Position numbers and translations under genes: made by a program. Below the pieces are notes generated by a model, which saw nothing but the letters and a program-made list of their open reading frames with translations, was not told where the DNA came from and did no database searches. A stretch of DNA of 64,000 nt from Liolophura sinensis (Eukaryota > Mollusca > Polyplacophora > Chitonida > Chitonidae): assembly GCF_032854445.1 (NCBI RefSeq), contig NC_088307.1:3348001-3412000 (forward strand), in the 5' to 3' direction. Shown here piece after piece: positions 46,801-57,607 of this stretch (positions are counted from its first letter, which is position 1; every line of letters starts with the position of its first letter).

Positions 46801-49800
46801 GTACGTGAGTGAGTGAGTGCTTGGGGTTTAACGTCCTACTCAACAATTTTTCAGTCATATGACGACGAAGGAATCCTTAGGGTGCATGCACGTGTAATGT
46901 GCCTCCTTGTTGCAGGAGGACGGATTTCCACCGCTCTTTTATTTAGTGCTACTTCACTGAGACGACTTCCCGAAGGCAAGTAAGTAGCCCCGCCATTATA
47001 CTGATACGGGTCAGCCAGTCGTACTATCCCCTTCACGCTGAACGCCATGCGAGGAAGTTACAAGTTCCTCTTTTAAAGTCTAAGGTGTGACTCGATCAAG
47101 GATTGAGCCTGGATCTACCGGTCCCAAAGCTGACGCTCTACCAACTGTGCTATCCGGGCCGGTACGTACGTATGTATGTATGTATGTATGGACACACGCA
47201 CGCACGCACACACGCACGCACGCACGTATGTATGTACAGCTTACCTAAGCTGTTGTATCCCCGCAGGGTGTACTTTGCTAGACGTCTGAACATGGACATC
47301 TTAGATAACCAACCATCGCTCCTCTCTGTGGCAACCCACGTGGTCGGCTCGTATTGACGCAGTTCGTAATCCTGCAAATAAACAAGTACAAACGATGTGA
47401 ATGTAAGCTTTAACTGCTACACTCAAAAAATTATTCTGTAAATTTTAACAGAAAGTCTGTTGTCTGAATGCTGATAGAATGTATTCTGTTGTTATAACAC
47501 AATATTCTGTCGTATTCAACGTAATAACCTGTTAGACTAATAGAATCTTTATGTTGAATTACTAGAATAGGTTTGTTATATTTAAAGGAATATAACGTAA
47601 TAATAGAATACACTGTCGCATCACTCAGGCAACAGGCGTTCTGTAAATATTAACAGATTAATTTTTTGAATGTAGATTGTTTGATTGCTTGCTTGATTGA
47701 GTCTTCTAATGCTGCCAATACGTAAGACTATTTCTCCTGCACAAATAAATAGTAAGTTTTATGGGAAGAGAAAAACGAAGTGCAAGCAGAAAGTAGACGG
47801 AAATTAACAATACATTGGTATTTCGATAACCGAATAACGAAACTTGCACTGCAGCACCAGATTCGTTATATCTCGTTCTTCAGTGAGCTGCTGGCTATAT
47901 GTGATAGCACCACATTTGTTTTTCGTTATTCAAATAAAGCACCACTTTGTAGACCTAGCACTTCTTAGGAACCTTACTCGAATATTGTGGCAGTCAATTA
48001 TTCGCTATTGCACAACAAGTTTACTTGAACATAAAAGTTTATAGAATGTGCACTTCTGAGATTCGCTTAACGCGCTTGAATTATATAAGAATGAACTTCT
48101 AAATAAATAGTCACGTGTTAGAGCCACATTCTAGTAATCCTCTTTTTGCACGTCCGAATAACAAATAACGTGCTAGAACCATGTTCTGCTGAACTTTTTA
48201 TTTCACATCCGAATAACGAATAGAACCATATTCGGGTAAATGTCTCATTATACACCTGAATAAGAAATAACATGCTAGCACGATATTATTTTTATTTATT
48301 TATCTTTTTCATTGGTGTTTTACGCCGTACTCAAGAATATTTCACTTATACGACGACGACCAGCATTATAGTGGGAAGAAACCTGGCTTAGCCCGGCGAA
48401 ATCCACGATCATCTGCAGGTTGCTGGTAGACGTCCCCACGTGCGACCAAAGAGGCAGCATCATCATGATAGCCAGCGTTTTATAGCAATCAGAGACAAGA
48501 TTTTAAGCGTCCATAACAGATCCAGGGCTAACGTTTATACGTCTGTAATGGTACGTTATATTGGAGATCTGATTTTAAAATTTGGTGGTATAGTACAATA
48601 TTCGTATAACGAAAAAGGAACATGAAAGTTCTGCGAGAGCCAAACCAGTCCCGTACTGGTTTGAGCCACGGGCTTAATACAGTAGTTATATCAAATCCAT
48701 TAGCAGGACAAAACACGACCATAATTTTGTCCAAAGCTACTTAATTTGCCCAATTCTCGAGCTGGATCCGTAGATTATCATGCTAAAACTATGCACCAGA
48801 TTTCAAAATATAATGTTTCCATATAAAAAATTGAGGCATTGCACAATTGCCTTTATTCGTATTTCACGATATTATATTAATTAATTGTTGAAGTATAACA
48901 TTGGTATTTAAATAAAACAAACGGCCATAATATATTAGAAAATTAACAAATTGGCCGCAAATCTGTAACATGTATAAATTGTGAAGTTTCGGGAACGGGT
49001 GGTGGTTTCATTGTAAAACAACTAACTGCTTAACAACGATTAACCTATGAGTAGCTAACTGTTGATCGCCAGTAAACAACTAGTCCTTGGCAAATATACA
49101 CTCAAAAAATTAATCTGTTAATTTTAACAGAAAGTCTGTTGTCTGTGTAATGATAGAATGTATTCTGTTATTATAACAAAGTATTCTGTAATATCCTGTT
49201 AGTCACAAAATCTTTTTATGTTGAATTGATAGAATATGTGTTTTATTTTTTAACAGGATACTCTGCTCCAATAGCAGAATACTTTCTAGCATCACTCAGA
49301 CAACAGAGTTTCTGTTAAACTTAACATATTTTTAGAGTATAATTTATGCGTCAATTCCGACAGTCGTGTACAACTCATACACCGCGCGTGAAGGGGAGAT
49401 CTAAGTCGATAACTGGAAAGCCTATTTCCTAAGCAACCTTTAACACTAATTCCCTGAGGAATATTTAAAAAATAATATGTTAACACAGCAAATACAGCTG
49501 GCAACATTTAAGAGAGAAACAATCGTCATTTTTTAGGGATGCAGGTATAAGTCAGTCGGTACTCTAGTCATGCAGCCCATATGTAATCTACATGTATTTA
49601 GGCTGATGTCACGTGATCGTCAGTAAACTTTATGTAAGACTAATCAAACGATTTTGCATCCGCTATCGATCTTTTACTGTCACCATGGCCTCGAGAAAAA
49701 TGGAGGCTTGGGAATCTCGAAAAGCAGATTAGACTCAAATGACCTGAAACTCTTCTTGTCATTCGTATACACACCGGGGCCAGATTAGAGACTCCCTCGG

Positions 49801-51581
49801 TGTTGTAACAACATTTTTATGTGAGGATTAGACTTAATGCTAACTTAGCGTTATATATACATTAGTATGCATGAAATACTGTGTATATTTGGGGAAGACG
49901 CTTGATGGCGTGTCCGTGTTCTAACAAGTTACATTCTTATGTCATACATCATTGAGGGTGTTCCAACAACACCCTTATGTCACTACTTGAGGTAGACATT
50001 AGGCGTGGTGTCAGTGTTCTAACAACGTTCTTAAGTCATGCATCACTGAGTGTAAGATTAAATGCTATCTAAGTGCTCTACCAACNNNNNNNNNNNNNNN
50101 NNNNNNNNNNNNNNNNNNNNNNNNNNNNNNNNNNNNNNNNNNNNNNNNNNNNNNNNNNNNNNNNNNNNNNNNNNNNNNNNNNNNNNNNNNNNNNNNNNNN
50201 NNNNNNNNNNNNNNNNNNNNNNNNNNNNNNNNNNNNNNNNNNNNNNNNNNNNNNNNNNNNNNNNNNNNNNNNNNNNNNNNNNNNNAAGTGCTCTAGCAAC
50301 ATCCATATGACGTATAAAAGAGGGTCAGATTAAATGCAATCTAAGTGCTCTAGCAACATCCTTATGACGTATAAAAGAGGGTCAGATTAAATGCAATCTA
50401 AGTGCTCTAGCAACATCCTTATGACGCATAAAAGAGGGTCAGATTAAATGCAATCTAAGTGCTCTAGCAACATCCTTATGACGTATAAAAGAGGGTCATA
50501 TTAAATGCTATCTAAGTGCTCTGGCAACATCCTTATGACGCATAAAAGAGGGTCAGATTAAATGCAATCTAAGTGCTCTAGCAACATCCATATGACGCAT
50601 AAAAGAGGATCAGATAAAATGCAATCTAAGTGCTCTAGCAACATCCTTATGACGTATAAAAGAGGGTCAGATTAAATGCTATCTAAGTGCTCATGCAACA
50701 TACATATGACGTATAAAAGAGGGTCAGATTAATGCAATCTAAGTGCTCTAGCAACATCCTTATGACGCATAAAAGGAGGGTAAGATTAAATGCTATCTAA
50801 GTGCTCTAGCAACATCCTTATGACGCATAAAAGAGGGTCAGATTAAATGCAATCTAAGTGCTCTAGCAACATCCTTATGACGCATAAAGAGGGTCAGATT
50901 AAATGCAATCTAAGTGCTCTAGCAACATCCTTATGACGCATAAAAGAGGGTCAGATTAAATGCAATCTAAGTGCTCTAGGAAACATCCTTATGACGTATA
51001 AAAGAGGGTCAGATTAAATGCTATCTAAGTGCTTTAGCAACATCCATATGACGTATAAAAGAGGGTCAGATTAAATGCAATCTAAGGGCTCTAGCAACAT
51101 CCATATGACGCATGAAAAGAGGATCAGATTTAAATGCTATCTAAGTGCTCTAGCAACATCCTTATGACGTATAAAAGAGGGTCAGATTAAATGCTATCTA
51201 AGTGCTCTAGCAACATCCTTATGACGCATAAAAGAGGGTCAGATAAAATGCAATCTAAGTGCTCTAGCAACATCCTTATGACGTATAAAAGAGGGTCAGA
51301 TTAAATGCTATCTAAGTGCTTTAGCAACATCACGACATATATATTTGATGAACATCGTTAATGACATCTTAGTCCTTATGAAATATATATATTTATAATT
51401 GAATCTGTCTTACCTGTCCCCTTGCAATGACTGTAAAGTTAGGACATTGGTGCGACTTGCAGAAGGCAGGTCTGCCTGTCTCTTCCCGTGGCCCAAACAG
51501 GTAGTCAAGGATACCCCCGGAGCAGACTGGGAGAAAGATGAGGCACAGCACCACAGTTAACTTACACGCACCCATCGTCAT
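43874..51581 (-). CDS. Secreted SOUL/heme-binding family protein, copy A (complete)
   Basis: Four exons, 51414-51581, 47245-47371, 45903-46065 and 43874-44045, with phases 0, 1 and 2 that join cleanly; 209 residues. Start chosen at ATG 51581 (MTMGACKL); a longer in-frame start at 51608 would lengthen the N-terminus by nine residues, but a possible splice acceptor lies between them. Residues 1-22 form a signal peptide (KLTVVLCLIFLPVCSG core). The mature part has two cysteines (CKSHQC) and an NFT glycosylation site. SOUL features are YELRQYEPTTWVATE, a GYNSLG turn, MPMTVPV, PEEMLFMLPEDRQ and the C-terminal GYDSPFTLFNRHNEVWLI. Family members bind heme or hydrophobic ligands; the secreted form here argues for an extracellular role, which is inference. 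An AATAAA on the minus strand (43834-43839) lies 35 nt past the stop. A paralogue lies at 59.7-63.4 kb. Confidence 0.9.
44080..44222 (-). mobile_element. SINE family C, truncated
   Basis: Tail TTTATTGGTGTTTAACGCCG, body to ACCCACGACCATGTAGGAAG. An internal deletion removes the centre. It lies in intron 3 of SOUL copy A, 35 bases from exon 4. Confidence 0.75.
44527..44940. repeat. 54 bp tandem array, about 7 copies
   Basis: Units contain AGGAAACCTTATAAACATGG and AACGTTAATGTTCGATAGTT, with the right-hand copies more decayed. It is in intron 3 of SOUL copy A. Confidence 0.85.
45428..45678 (+). mobile_element. SINE family C, full length
   Basis: tRNA-like head GCCTCTGTGGCTCAGTTGGT with B box GGGTTCAAGTCCAGC, core CTCTGCCCGGTTTCCTCCCA, tail GTGAAATATTCTTGAGTACG and terminal ATCAAATAAATAATT. 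It is in intron 3 of SOUL copy A. Confidence 0.92.
45750..45845 (+). mobile_element. SINE 3' fragment
   Basis: CCGGGTACTCCGTTTTCTTC and a decayed tail ending GTTATACACCAGTGAAATAA, related to families C and A. It lies next to SOUL copy A exon 3. Confidence 0.45.
46296..46557 (+). mobile_element. SINE family B
   Basis: Plus-oriented: AACAGGACTGGTTGTCTC, TAATGTGACTGGGTGGGATG, CTTCAGTGGCGGCAGCGACA, tail TATGACTGAAAAATTGTGAA. It is in intron 2 of SOUL copy A. Confidence 0.75.
46802..47162 (-). mobile_element. SINE family A, full length
   Basis: Tail GGGGTTTAACGTCCTACTCA at the left. At the right, the reversed tRNA-like head ends CTCTACCAACTGTGCTATCC. About 360 bp, the most complete family A copy here besides 63.66 kb. 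It is in intron 2 of SOUL copy A. Confidence 0.88.
47163..47238. repeat. Microsatellite (TATG)n and (CACG)n
   Basis: GTATGTATGTATG followed by alternating CACGCACGCACA and back to GTATGTATG. It sits seven bases downstream of the SOUL copy A exon 2 donor, the position at which copy B has its 71 bp array. Confidence 0.85.
47420..47672. mobile_element. MITE 1, copy 1 (TA target duplication)
   Basis: The inverted ends CACTCAAAAAATTA and TAATTTTTTGAATG extend inward through GTTGTCTG/CAGGCAAC, 253 bp in all, flanked by TA on both sides. This is the pattern of a Tc1/mariner-type non-autonomous element. It is in intron 1 of SOUL copy A. Confidence 0.8.
48290..48462 (-). mobile_element. SINE family C, truncated
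   Basis: Tail CATTGGTGTTTTACGCCGTA, core with AACCTGGCTTAGCCCGG and GCAGGTTGCTGGTAGACG, and no head. It is in intron 1 of SOUL copy A. Confidence 0.8.
49099..49339. mobile_element. MITE 1, copy 2 (TA target duplication)
   Basis: CACTCAAAAAATTAATCTG and the inverted right end TTAACATATTTTTAGAGTA, flanked by TA. About 45 bp at each end pair imperfectly. It shares most interior blocks with the copy at 47.4 kb (AGAATGTATTCTGTT, ATGTTGAATT). It is in the same intron. Confidence 0.8.
49890..51332. repeat. 57 bp tandem array with internal assembly gap
   Basis: Units contain AAGTGCTCTAGCAACATCCT, TATGACGTATAAAAGAGGGT and CAGATTAAATGCAATCT. Clear copies run from about 50050 to 51332, with decayed ones at 49890-50050. 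The gap of Ns lies inside, so the true copy number is unknown. It is in intron 1 of SOUL copy A, ending about 80 bases from the exon 1 donor. Confidence 0.95.
50086..50285. other. Assembly gap (200 N)
   Basis: Exactly 200 N bases inside the 57 bp array; most likely an array the assembly could not span. Confidence 1.
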
Positions 51582-51659
51582 CTCGCCTCTTATACTGAAA
51601 TTGATCAATTATAGCGACTACGTCTCAATGAAATGATTAAATCAAAGTGAAATCAGCTT

Positions 51660-51928
51660 AATTTATTTATTTATTTGATTGGTGTTTTACGCCGTACTCA
51701 AGAATATTTCACTTATACGACGGCGGCCAGCATTATGGTGGGAGGAAACCGGATAGAGCCCGGGGGAAACCTACGACCATCCAAAAGGTTGTGGCAGACC
51801 TTCCCACGTACGTCCGGAGAGGAAGCCAGCATGACCTGGGCTTGAACTCACAGCGGCCGCATTGGTGAGAGGCTCCTGGGTCATTATGCTGCACTAGCGC
51901 GCTAACCGACTGAGCCACGGAGGCCCCT
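51660..51928 (-). mobile_element. SINE family C, full length
   Basis: Tail TTTGATTGGTGTTTTACGCC, core AGAGCCCGGGGGAAACCTAC, head on minus with GGGGCCTCCGTGGCTCAGTC and GAGTTCAAGCCC. It lies just upstream of SOUL copy A exon 1. Confidence 0.92.
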
Positions 51929-52060
51929 ATTTATTAATCTAATTGGTGTTTAAGGCAGTACTCAAGAATATTTCACGTATACAAGGGTGGCAAGCATTAT
52001 GGTGGGAGGAAACCGGGCAGAGCGCAGGGGAAAACTTATGACATTCTGTAGGTTTGAAAT
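51928..52060 (-). mobile_element. SINE family C, truncated, abutting the previous one
   Basis: A second tail and half-body (AATTGGTGTTTAAGGCAGTA to AGAGCGCAGGGGAAAACTTA) directly joined to the full copy in the same orientation. Confidence 0.8.
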
Positions 52061-52426
52061 CAGCTTCCACTGTTAAGAGGTAAGAGCATATATTAGGAGA
52101 TAAAGATAAATTAATGAAATAAATTAGTTAGTTAAAAATAACTATGAATAATAGTATAAATAAGTAAATAAACAAACTTATGTGTTCATGACACACCGCG
52201 CCTGGAGAGCTGTACCTAACACACCTCCTGACTTCAGGCGAGAGCTAAGTGAGAGGGCACCGCGGATCCAAGTACATGAACACTTGGAGCAAAGGGCAAA
52301 TAACTCTGACTGTATACCAGTCTGGACCAATCTGAAGTTCCTCGATTTTCTATGCTCTACTCTTCTATGCTTTTGTGACATGGTGAAAACAACCCATCAT
52401 TTGCCATGTATGATTTTGAAGATTGG

Positions 52427-52845
52427 TCCTCTCCAATCAGGAACCTCCCCAATCAGGGACCTCCCAATCAGGGTCCTCCCCAATCAGGGTCCATCCCAGT
52501 CAGGGACCTCCCCAATCAGGGTTCTCCCCAATCAGGAACCTCCCCAATCAGGGACCTCCCAATCAGGGGCCTCCCCAATCAGGGGCCTCCCCAATCAGGG
52601 ATCTCCCCAATCAGGGTCCTCCCCAGTCAGGGACCTCCCCAATCAGGGTCCTCCCCAATCAGGAACCTCCCCAGTCAGGGACCTCCCCAGTCAGGGTCCT
52701 CCCCAATCAGGAACCTCCCCAATCAGGGACCTCCCAATCAGGGTCATCCCCAATCAGGGTCCTCCCCAATCAGGAACCTCCCCAATCAGGGACCTCCCAA
52801 TCAGGGTCCTCCCCAATCAGGGACCTCCCCAATCAGGGACCTGTT
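52427..52845. repeat. 16/17 bp tandem array, about 26 copies
   Basis: CCCAATCAGGGACCTCC and 16-base variants. Three overlapping plus-strand frames stay open across it (proline/glutamine/serine-rich peptides up to 232 residues) because the unit lacks stop codons. I do not consider them genes. Confidence 0.93.
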
Positions 52846-53119
52846 TTACAAACATTTGCGCAGCGCTGGCGTGCTAACCATTAAGGTGTCGATTCACAGC
52901 AACATAACTGTCAGTCACCTGATAGGTTTGTTTAATACAACTGATAGCATGCACGTTCTACGCACAGTATTACATGCAGTTTCTTTTAAAATATTGAGCA
53001 AAGTGGTTTACAGAAATAATGTTCACTTCTACACTTTCTGTACCACCCCATGTGATTCACGTAGATCAAGACATATCCTATTTTCGACTTTACGAACCAG
53101 TTAAAACAGTTCAGACTGC

Positions 53120-53970
53120 TAAAAAGAGACTGTTCCTTAAATTAAAGTACCTAGATAGAGGTCTTGATTTAATGTACATACCGTGAATTTTAAATGATGC
53201 AGAGGTTGGCAATGTTTTGCCGAATGACTTTAACATACGACAGCCCGCATGCATTTCCTACCAATATACTAAACGAATCCTTTAGAAGATATTTAATTAC
53301 GGGGAAGCAGTTAAGGGTTTTGATATGTCCGATTATACTTCTGGAAGATTCTGTTGTGACTGAATCGTAAGATTTTAGCTAACATCCATGTATACATGTC
53401 TTGACCGGTGATCTTAATATTGTAAATAATTATGATCTTCGAAATCTGCTTGTGAGGAGTACCACGTATAGATAGAGATAATTATGAGAGAATATGAGAA
53501 AATTGTCCTTCCCTTTAATACGACTATATTCAATATTCCTCACCAGGCACGATCTTTCTCATTCACTAAACGATATACTGACACTCTGCTGTCTTTAAGC
53601 AGTCCGTATATGGTAAAGGCTGTGAAAGATATTTACCCACTTTCGTTGGATTTAAAGGAAATCACAGACTCCCCAGATGGCACATCTTATCTGGACCTAT
53701 ATTTGCTCAAAAATCAACACGGTTTTCTCTCTCGAAGACTTTACGACAAGAGGGATAGTTTCAATTTTGACATTGTAAGTTATCCTTACTTGGACAGCAA
53801 TATACCGAAGGGTCCTGCATATGGCGTGTACGTATCTTCCCTTATAGCATTGATCAGATCCTGAGAGTTGTGTGAGGATTTCAATCAACGTCACAAGTTA
53901 TTACTACAAAAACTAGTGTGTCACGAATATCTGTTTCGACGCATAGATTCTGCCACGGAGGCCCTCTGTA
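53120..53970 (+). pseudogene. Decayed reverse-transcriptase element fragment
   Basis: The open part (53484-53861) encodes YLDLYLLKNQHG, LYDKRDSFNFDIVSYPYL and NIPKGPAYGVYVSSLI, blocks I recognise from the region after the catalytic core of a widespread family of retroelement reverse transcriptases in aquatic invertebrates and fish. A TGA interrupts it, and the same frame then continues with CEDFNQRHKLLLQKL, also family-like. Upstream sequence reads as related peptide only with several stops. No catalytic YxDD motif is retained here. The fragment is non-functional. Confidence 0.65.
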
Positions 53971-54234
53971 ACAACATTTAACAAAGAGATACGTCATCGT
54001 GATTAAATGCGCTTAGGGTATAGTGTTGCGACAGCTTTGCCAGAACGGACCTAAGTGACCAGACAAATACGAAAGCTTCTTTCGACCATGTGATCGTTTT
54101 CATCACACATGTCATCTGGTACTTGACTCGGTTATTATAGGCTATCGCGAGTATACAAAAAATGTACCAATGGTTCCAATGTGATGCGCTTGAGAACTTT
54201 CCACCATTAACCTAGCAATAAGCGATGCTTACCC

Positions 54235-54345
54235 AGGACTCGGTCAGGTTCCCTCTGTAGACCCTTAAACCTAAAATCGCCTTCATGTAAATGAAATATT
54301 TTTTTAAAGTACGGTGCAGTAAAACATCAAGGCAATCAGTAAAAT
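54235..54345 (+). mobile_element. SINE family C 3' relic
   Basis: Decayed body and tail: CATGTAAATGAAATATTTTT and GTACGGTGCAGTAAAACATC. Confidence 0.5.
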
Positions 54346-56025
54346 ACTTGTCTCCTCTAATATTACGAAAAACTTCCCTTTATATAAAAGCGCAGCATAT
54401 ATTGCTGCTACATACCAAAAGTTTAGACGAATAAGTTTTTAGAATGAAGGGAACCACTGTTATGTGTAGGCCTATAGCCATTGTTACAAGTGTTGTTATC
54501 TTCACTTAATGGACAAAACACTATCTATAATAACATGGCCTCTCCCTTTCACATGCATGCATATGCAAAATATGCATTAAATTAGCATGTATCGAAGTAA
54601 ATATATTGTGCTTCTTTAATTACTGAGCCGTTACTGGATCGCCTCGATAGCCCCGCAAATGGATTCATGTCTAATGCACAACTGAATTACACCGAGGCGT
54701 ATATATGCATGTAGCCGATATTTGGCCCCCATAATTTCTCATGTTGTGAGTGTCCGCATCAAGCCGTTACGAAATAGCTATTACTTGAAGAGGGTCACAA
54801 CTGTGGTCCAAGTACGAAAGTTTGTCATAGTGGTATACCCCGGGGCACCCCGGTTATACACACCCACAAAACTAATCATGTAGATGAAATGTAAGTGAAG
54901 AATTCTTCAATCTGTCGTGAAACAACAATCAAAGAAATAAGTACATTGAATATTTTCTCCAGAACAAATATTTTCAAGTGTACAAGTTTCTTATTTTTCA
55001 ATAAAATGAATTCCGCTTGAGACCTTAAACCTCTATCATACAAATACTATACACCAGAGACATGTAATACTTTGACAACGTTATGTACTTCAACAGCTGG
55101 TCTCATATTTATGACAAATCTTAAGACAATCAAAAATTCAAACACGGTTATACAATTTCAATGTTTCGCTCTATGAAGTTTAAAATTTGTTCGATGGTTC
55201 TTTACTACAGAACAATGTACCGACCACAGTTTGCGTTCTTTTCTTGTTCTGAGTTTCGCTTTTGAAACAACTGCAATGTATGGCAACGAAAAGCTTAAGA
55301 TGCTTGATAAATGTTAATTCATAAAGATTGGGTATAGATAACACTGAGTAATACGGTAGCAATATACAGCATGCAATGGGACACTTTCCAACCTTTGTTA
55401 TACTACATCGCTTGTTCTTCCTCACTCTTAGTTAAGCAGCACAAATCCACTCTTACACTCACCCTTTCTTCGTGTATCTCCTTCCCTCAGATCTGTCCTT
55501 TTGTGTTGTTGGTCGCTTTGGGTACGAATGTCGCCAGAACTGACCCTGGGGTACAATGTCATATATCCGGCATATACATACCACGCATATACGTACTATA
55601 CGATTCTTAGTGCGAAGGCATTGGATTTCACGGTCACGCATGCGCACTTGAAATAGGGTGATTATACAACAGGCTTATTTACATACCGTATCATCTGTCA
55701 GATCATTAGCATGTGTCACACCGACTCGTGTGTTTGTTTTGCATATCCTGGTAAGACTGTGATAACGAGAAAATTAATACGGATTCTTCATAAATCTGTG
55801 TCAAACATTAAGGATCCAGTGTAGCTGTTCTGTCCGTATATTTCTACTCATTAACATAACGGATTATTTTTCTTAAATGTTGCCAGTTGAGCCTTCTATA
55901 TAAATATTTTTAGGAGATGTTTTCAAAAGTTTCAGAAGTGAAGTCATTAGTCCTATCGTTTTACATTGGTAAAGTGAAAATAATAAGACATGAGAATGAC
56001 TTGACCAGTATCACGTATAGAGTAT
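54346..56025. other. 1.7 kb without a recognised feature
   Basis: AT-rich intergenic DNA between the two SOUL genes. Short frames on both strands near 55.2-55.6 kb have no recognisable domain. CGCATGCGCACT at about 55638 is an NRF-1-like site with no gene next to it. Confidence 0.4.
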
Positions 56026-56160
56026 ATTTATTTATTTATTTATTTATTTGGTTGGGGTTTTACGCCGTACTCATGAATACGACTTATACGACGGCGGCCG
56101 GCATTATGATGGGAGGAAACCGGGCTCGGCACACCAACGACTATCAGCAGTTCAGCGTTC
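56026..56160 (-). mobile_element. SINE family C, truncated
   Basis: A TTTA-repeat end, tail GGTTGGGGTTTTACGCCGTA and half-body CGGCATTATGATGGGAGGAA. Confidence 0.8.
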
Positions 56161-56564
56161 ACTGCATGGTCTTGAAATCACTATGGTGATACGGTGATGA
56201 CCATTGTCAGCCTCATTGCTGAACGGGCTACCGTATCCATGGAATTCAGATATTAAACAAATGTACAATAATAAGTTGACGCAAAAAGATTTTCATGTGG
56301 GTCGTGTTTATGTCTACAAAATGCGAAATCTTCAACAACTGTATAATGTATAACTCGATCAGGTCCAAGTCTTGACGAATACTTTCAGATTCTGTTTAGA
56401 CCTGTATTTAGCATTGACGCTAGGGAGCAGTTAACATGACATGCGGCCCCAATTACCATAAATGGAGAGGGGTCCGTATGCTACCTGATCAGTTACTTCC
56501 ACTGAATCGTCTATTACGCCCAGTATCTTCAGCATGGCATTCTATGGGGACGGCCTAAAATCCG

Positions 56565-56690
56565 GGTGGGAAACCAAGCTGGTTGTGAAACAAAGCTGGC
56601 TGGAAAACCAAGCTGATTTGAAAAGGCGGCTGGAAAATCAAGCTGGCTGGAAAAACAAGCTGATTGTGAAACACTTCTGGAAAGCCAAGG
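56565..56690. repeat. Degenerate short tandem repeat
   Basis: Imperfect repetition of AAGCTGGCTGGAAAACC and AAGCTGATTGTGAAAC blocks. Confidence 0.7.
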
Positions 56691-56784
56691 TGACTGGAAG
56701 TCGTAAATATGTCGTAATTCAAATTGATCTGATCTTTAAGAAAAAGAATGTACAATGTATGTAAGTATGTATGTATTTATGTAT

Positions 56785-57032
56785 GTATGTATTATTGGGG
56801 TTTAACGTCGAACTTAACAATTTTAGTCATATGACAACGAGGAGTCATTACATGTGTGTACACAGACTCTGTCTTCTTGTGGTAGGGCGAGTCCATGTCG
56901 TTAAAGTGCTGTTGCCACTGAAGTATCATGCCGAAGACACCAGACATTACACCCCACCCAGTCACATTATATTCATACCACGCCAATCAGTTCTGTTTCC
57001 CAGCTCTAACCTCTCAGTACCGAATGTCAGTG
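56785..57032 (-). mobile_element. SINE family B
   Basis: Tail GGGGTTTAACGTCGAACTTA, body GAAGTATCATGCCGAAGACA and CACCCCACCCAGTCACATTA. The head is missing. Confidence 0.8.
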
Positions 57033-57371
57033 ACACGATAATGGCCAATATAATAGGTGCATGGAATGCTATGTTGTTCGTTAACAGTTACACATGGCTT
57101 AAACAGTTACACGTGCCTTAAACAGTTACACGTGGGCTTGCTACCAGCAGGTCACACTGGTTCTCGCTGACCAAACACGTGTACGTGTACTGGGGTTGTG
57201 CGTTCAGCCTGTAGTCACCAAGTTTGCCGAAAGAAATGTTTAAATGATACATCGGTGTGGTGCGTTCTGCTTGAAACCAAAAGATCTCAGGGTATGTAGA
57301 AGAGAGGCCAATGTAACGTGCTCTGAATACATGTATTTCAATTTGAACTTCCTTTTTCATTTGCAAATTGT

Positions 57372-57607
57372 AGCTTCCTCGCTTGTCGTTCAGCATTAAG
57401 GGGGTAGTGCAACGACTGGTTGACCCGTATCAGTATAATGGCTCGGGCGGAGTGCCTTACTCAGTGAAGCAGCACTAGATAAAAGTGAATTGAAAATCCC
57501 TCCTGCAACACAGAGACACATTACACGTACATACACGCTAAAGACTCCTTCGTCGTCATATGGCTGAAAAATTGTTATGGCATTAAACCCGAAGCACTCA
57601 CTCACTC
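57372..57607 (+). mobile_element. SINE family A, head missing
   Basis: Starts near GCTTCCTCGCTTGTCGTTCA and contains CAACGACTGGTTGACCCGTA and GCAGCACTAGATAAAAGTGA. The tail CTGAAAAATTGTTATGGCAT has lost the usual AGTACGACG. Confidence 0.78.

Noticed and set aside
52182-53104. Three overlapping plus-strand frames of 153-232 residues
   Set aside because: All three frames are open only through the stop-less 16/17 bp array; their non-repeat ends show no conserved domain.
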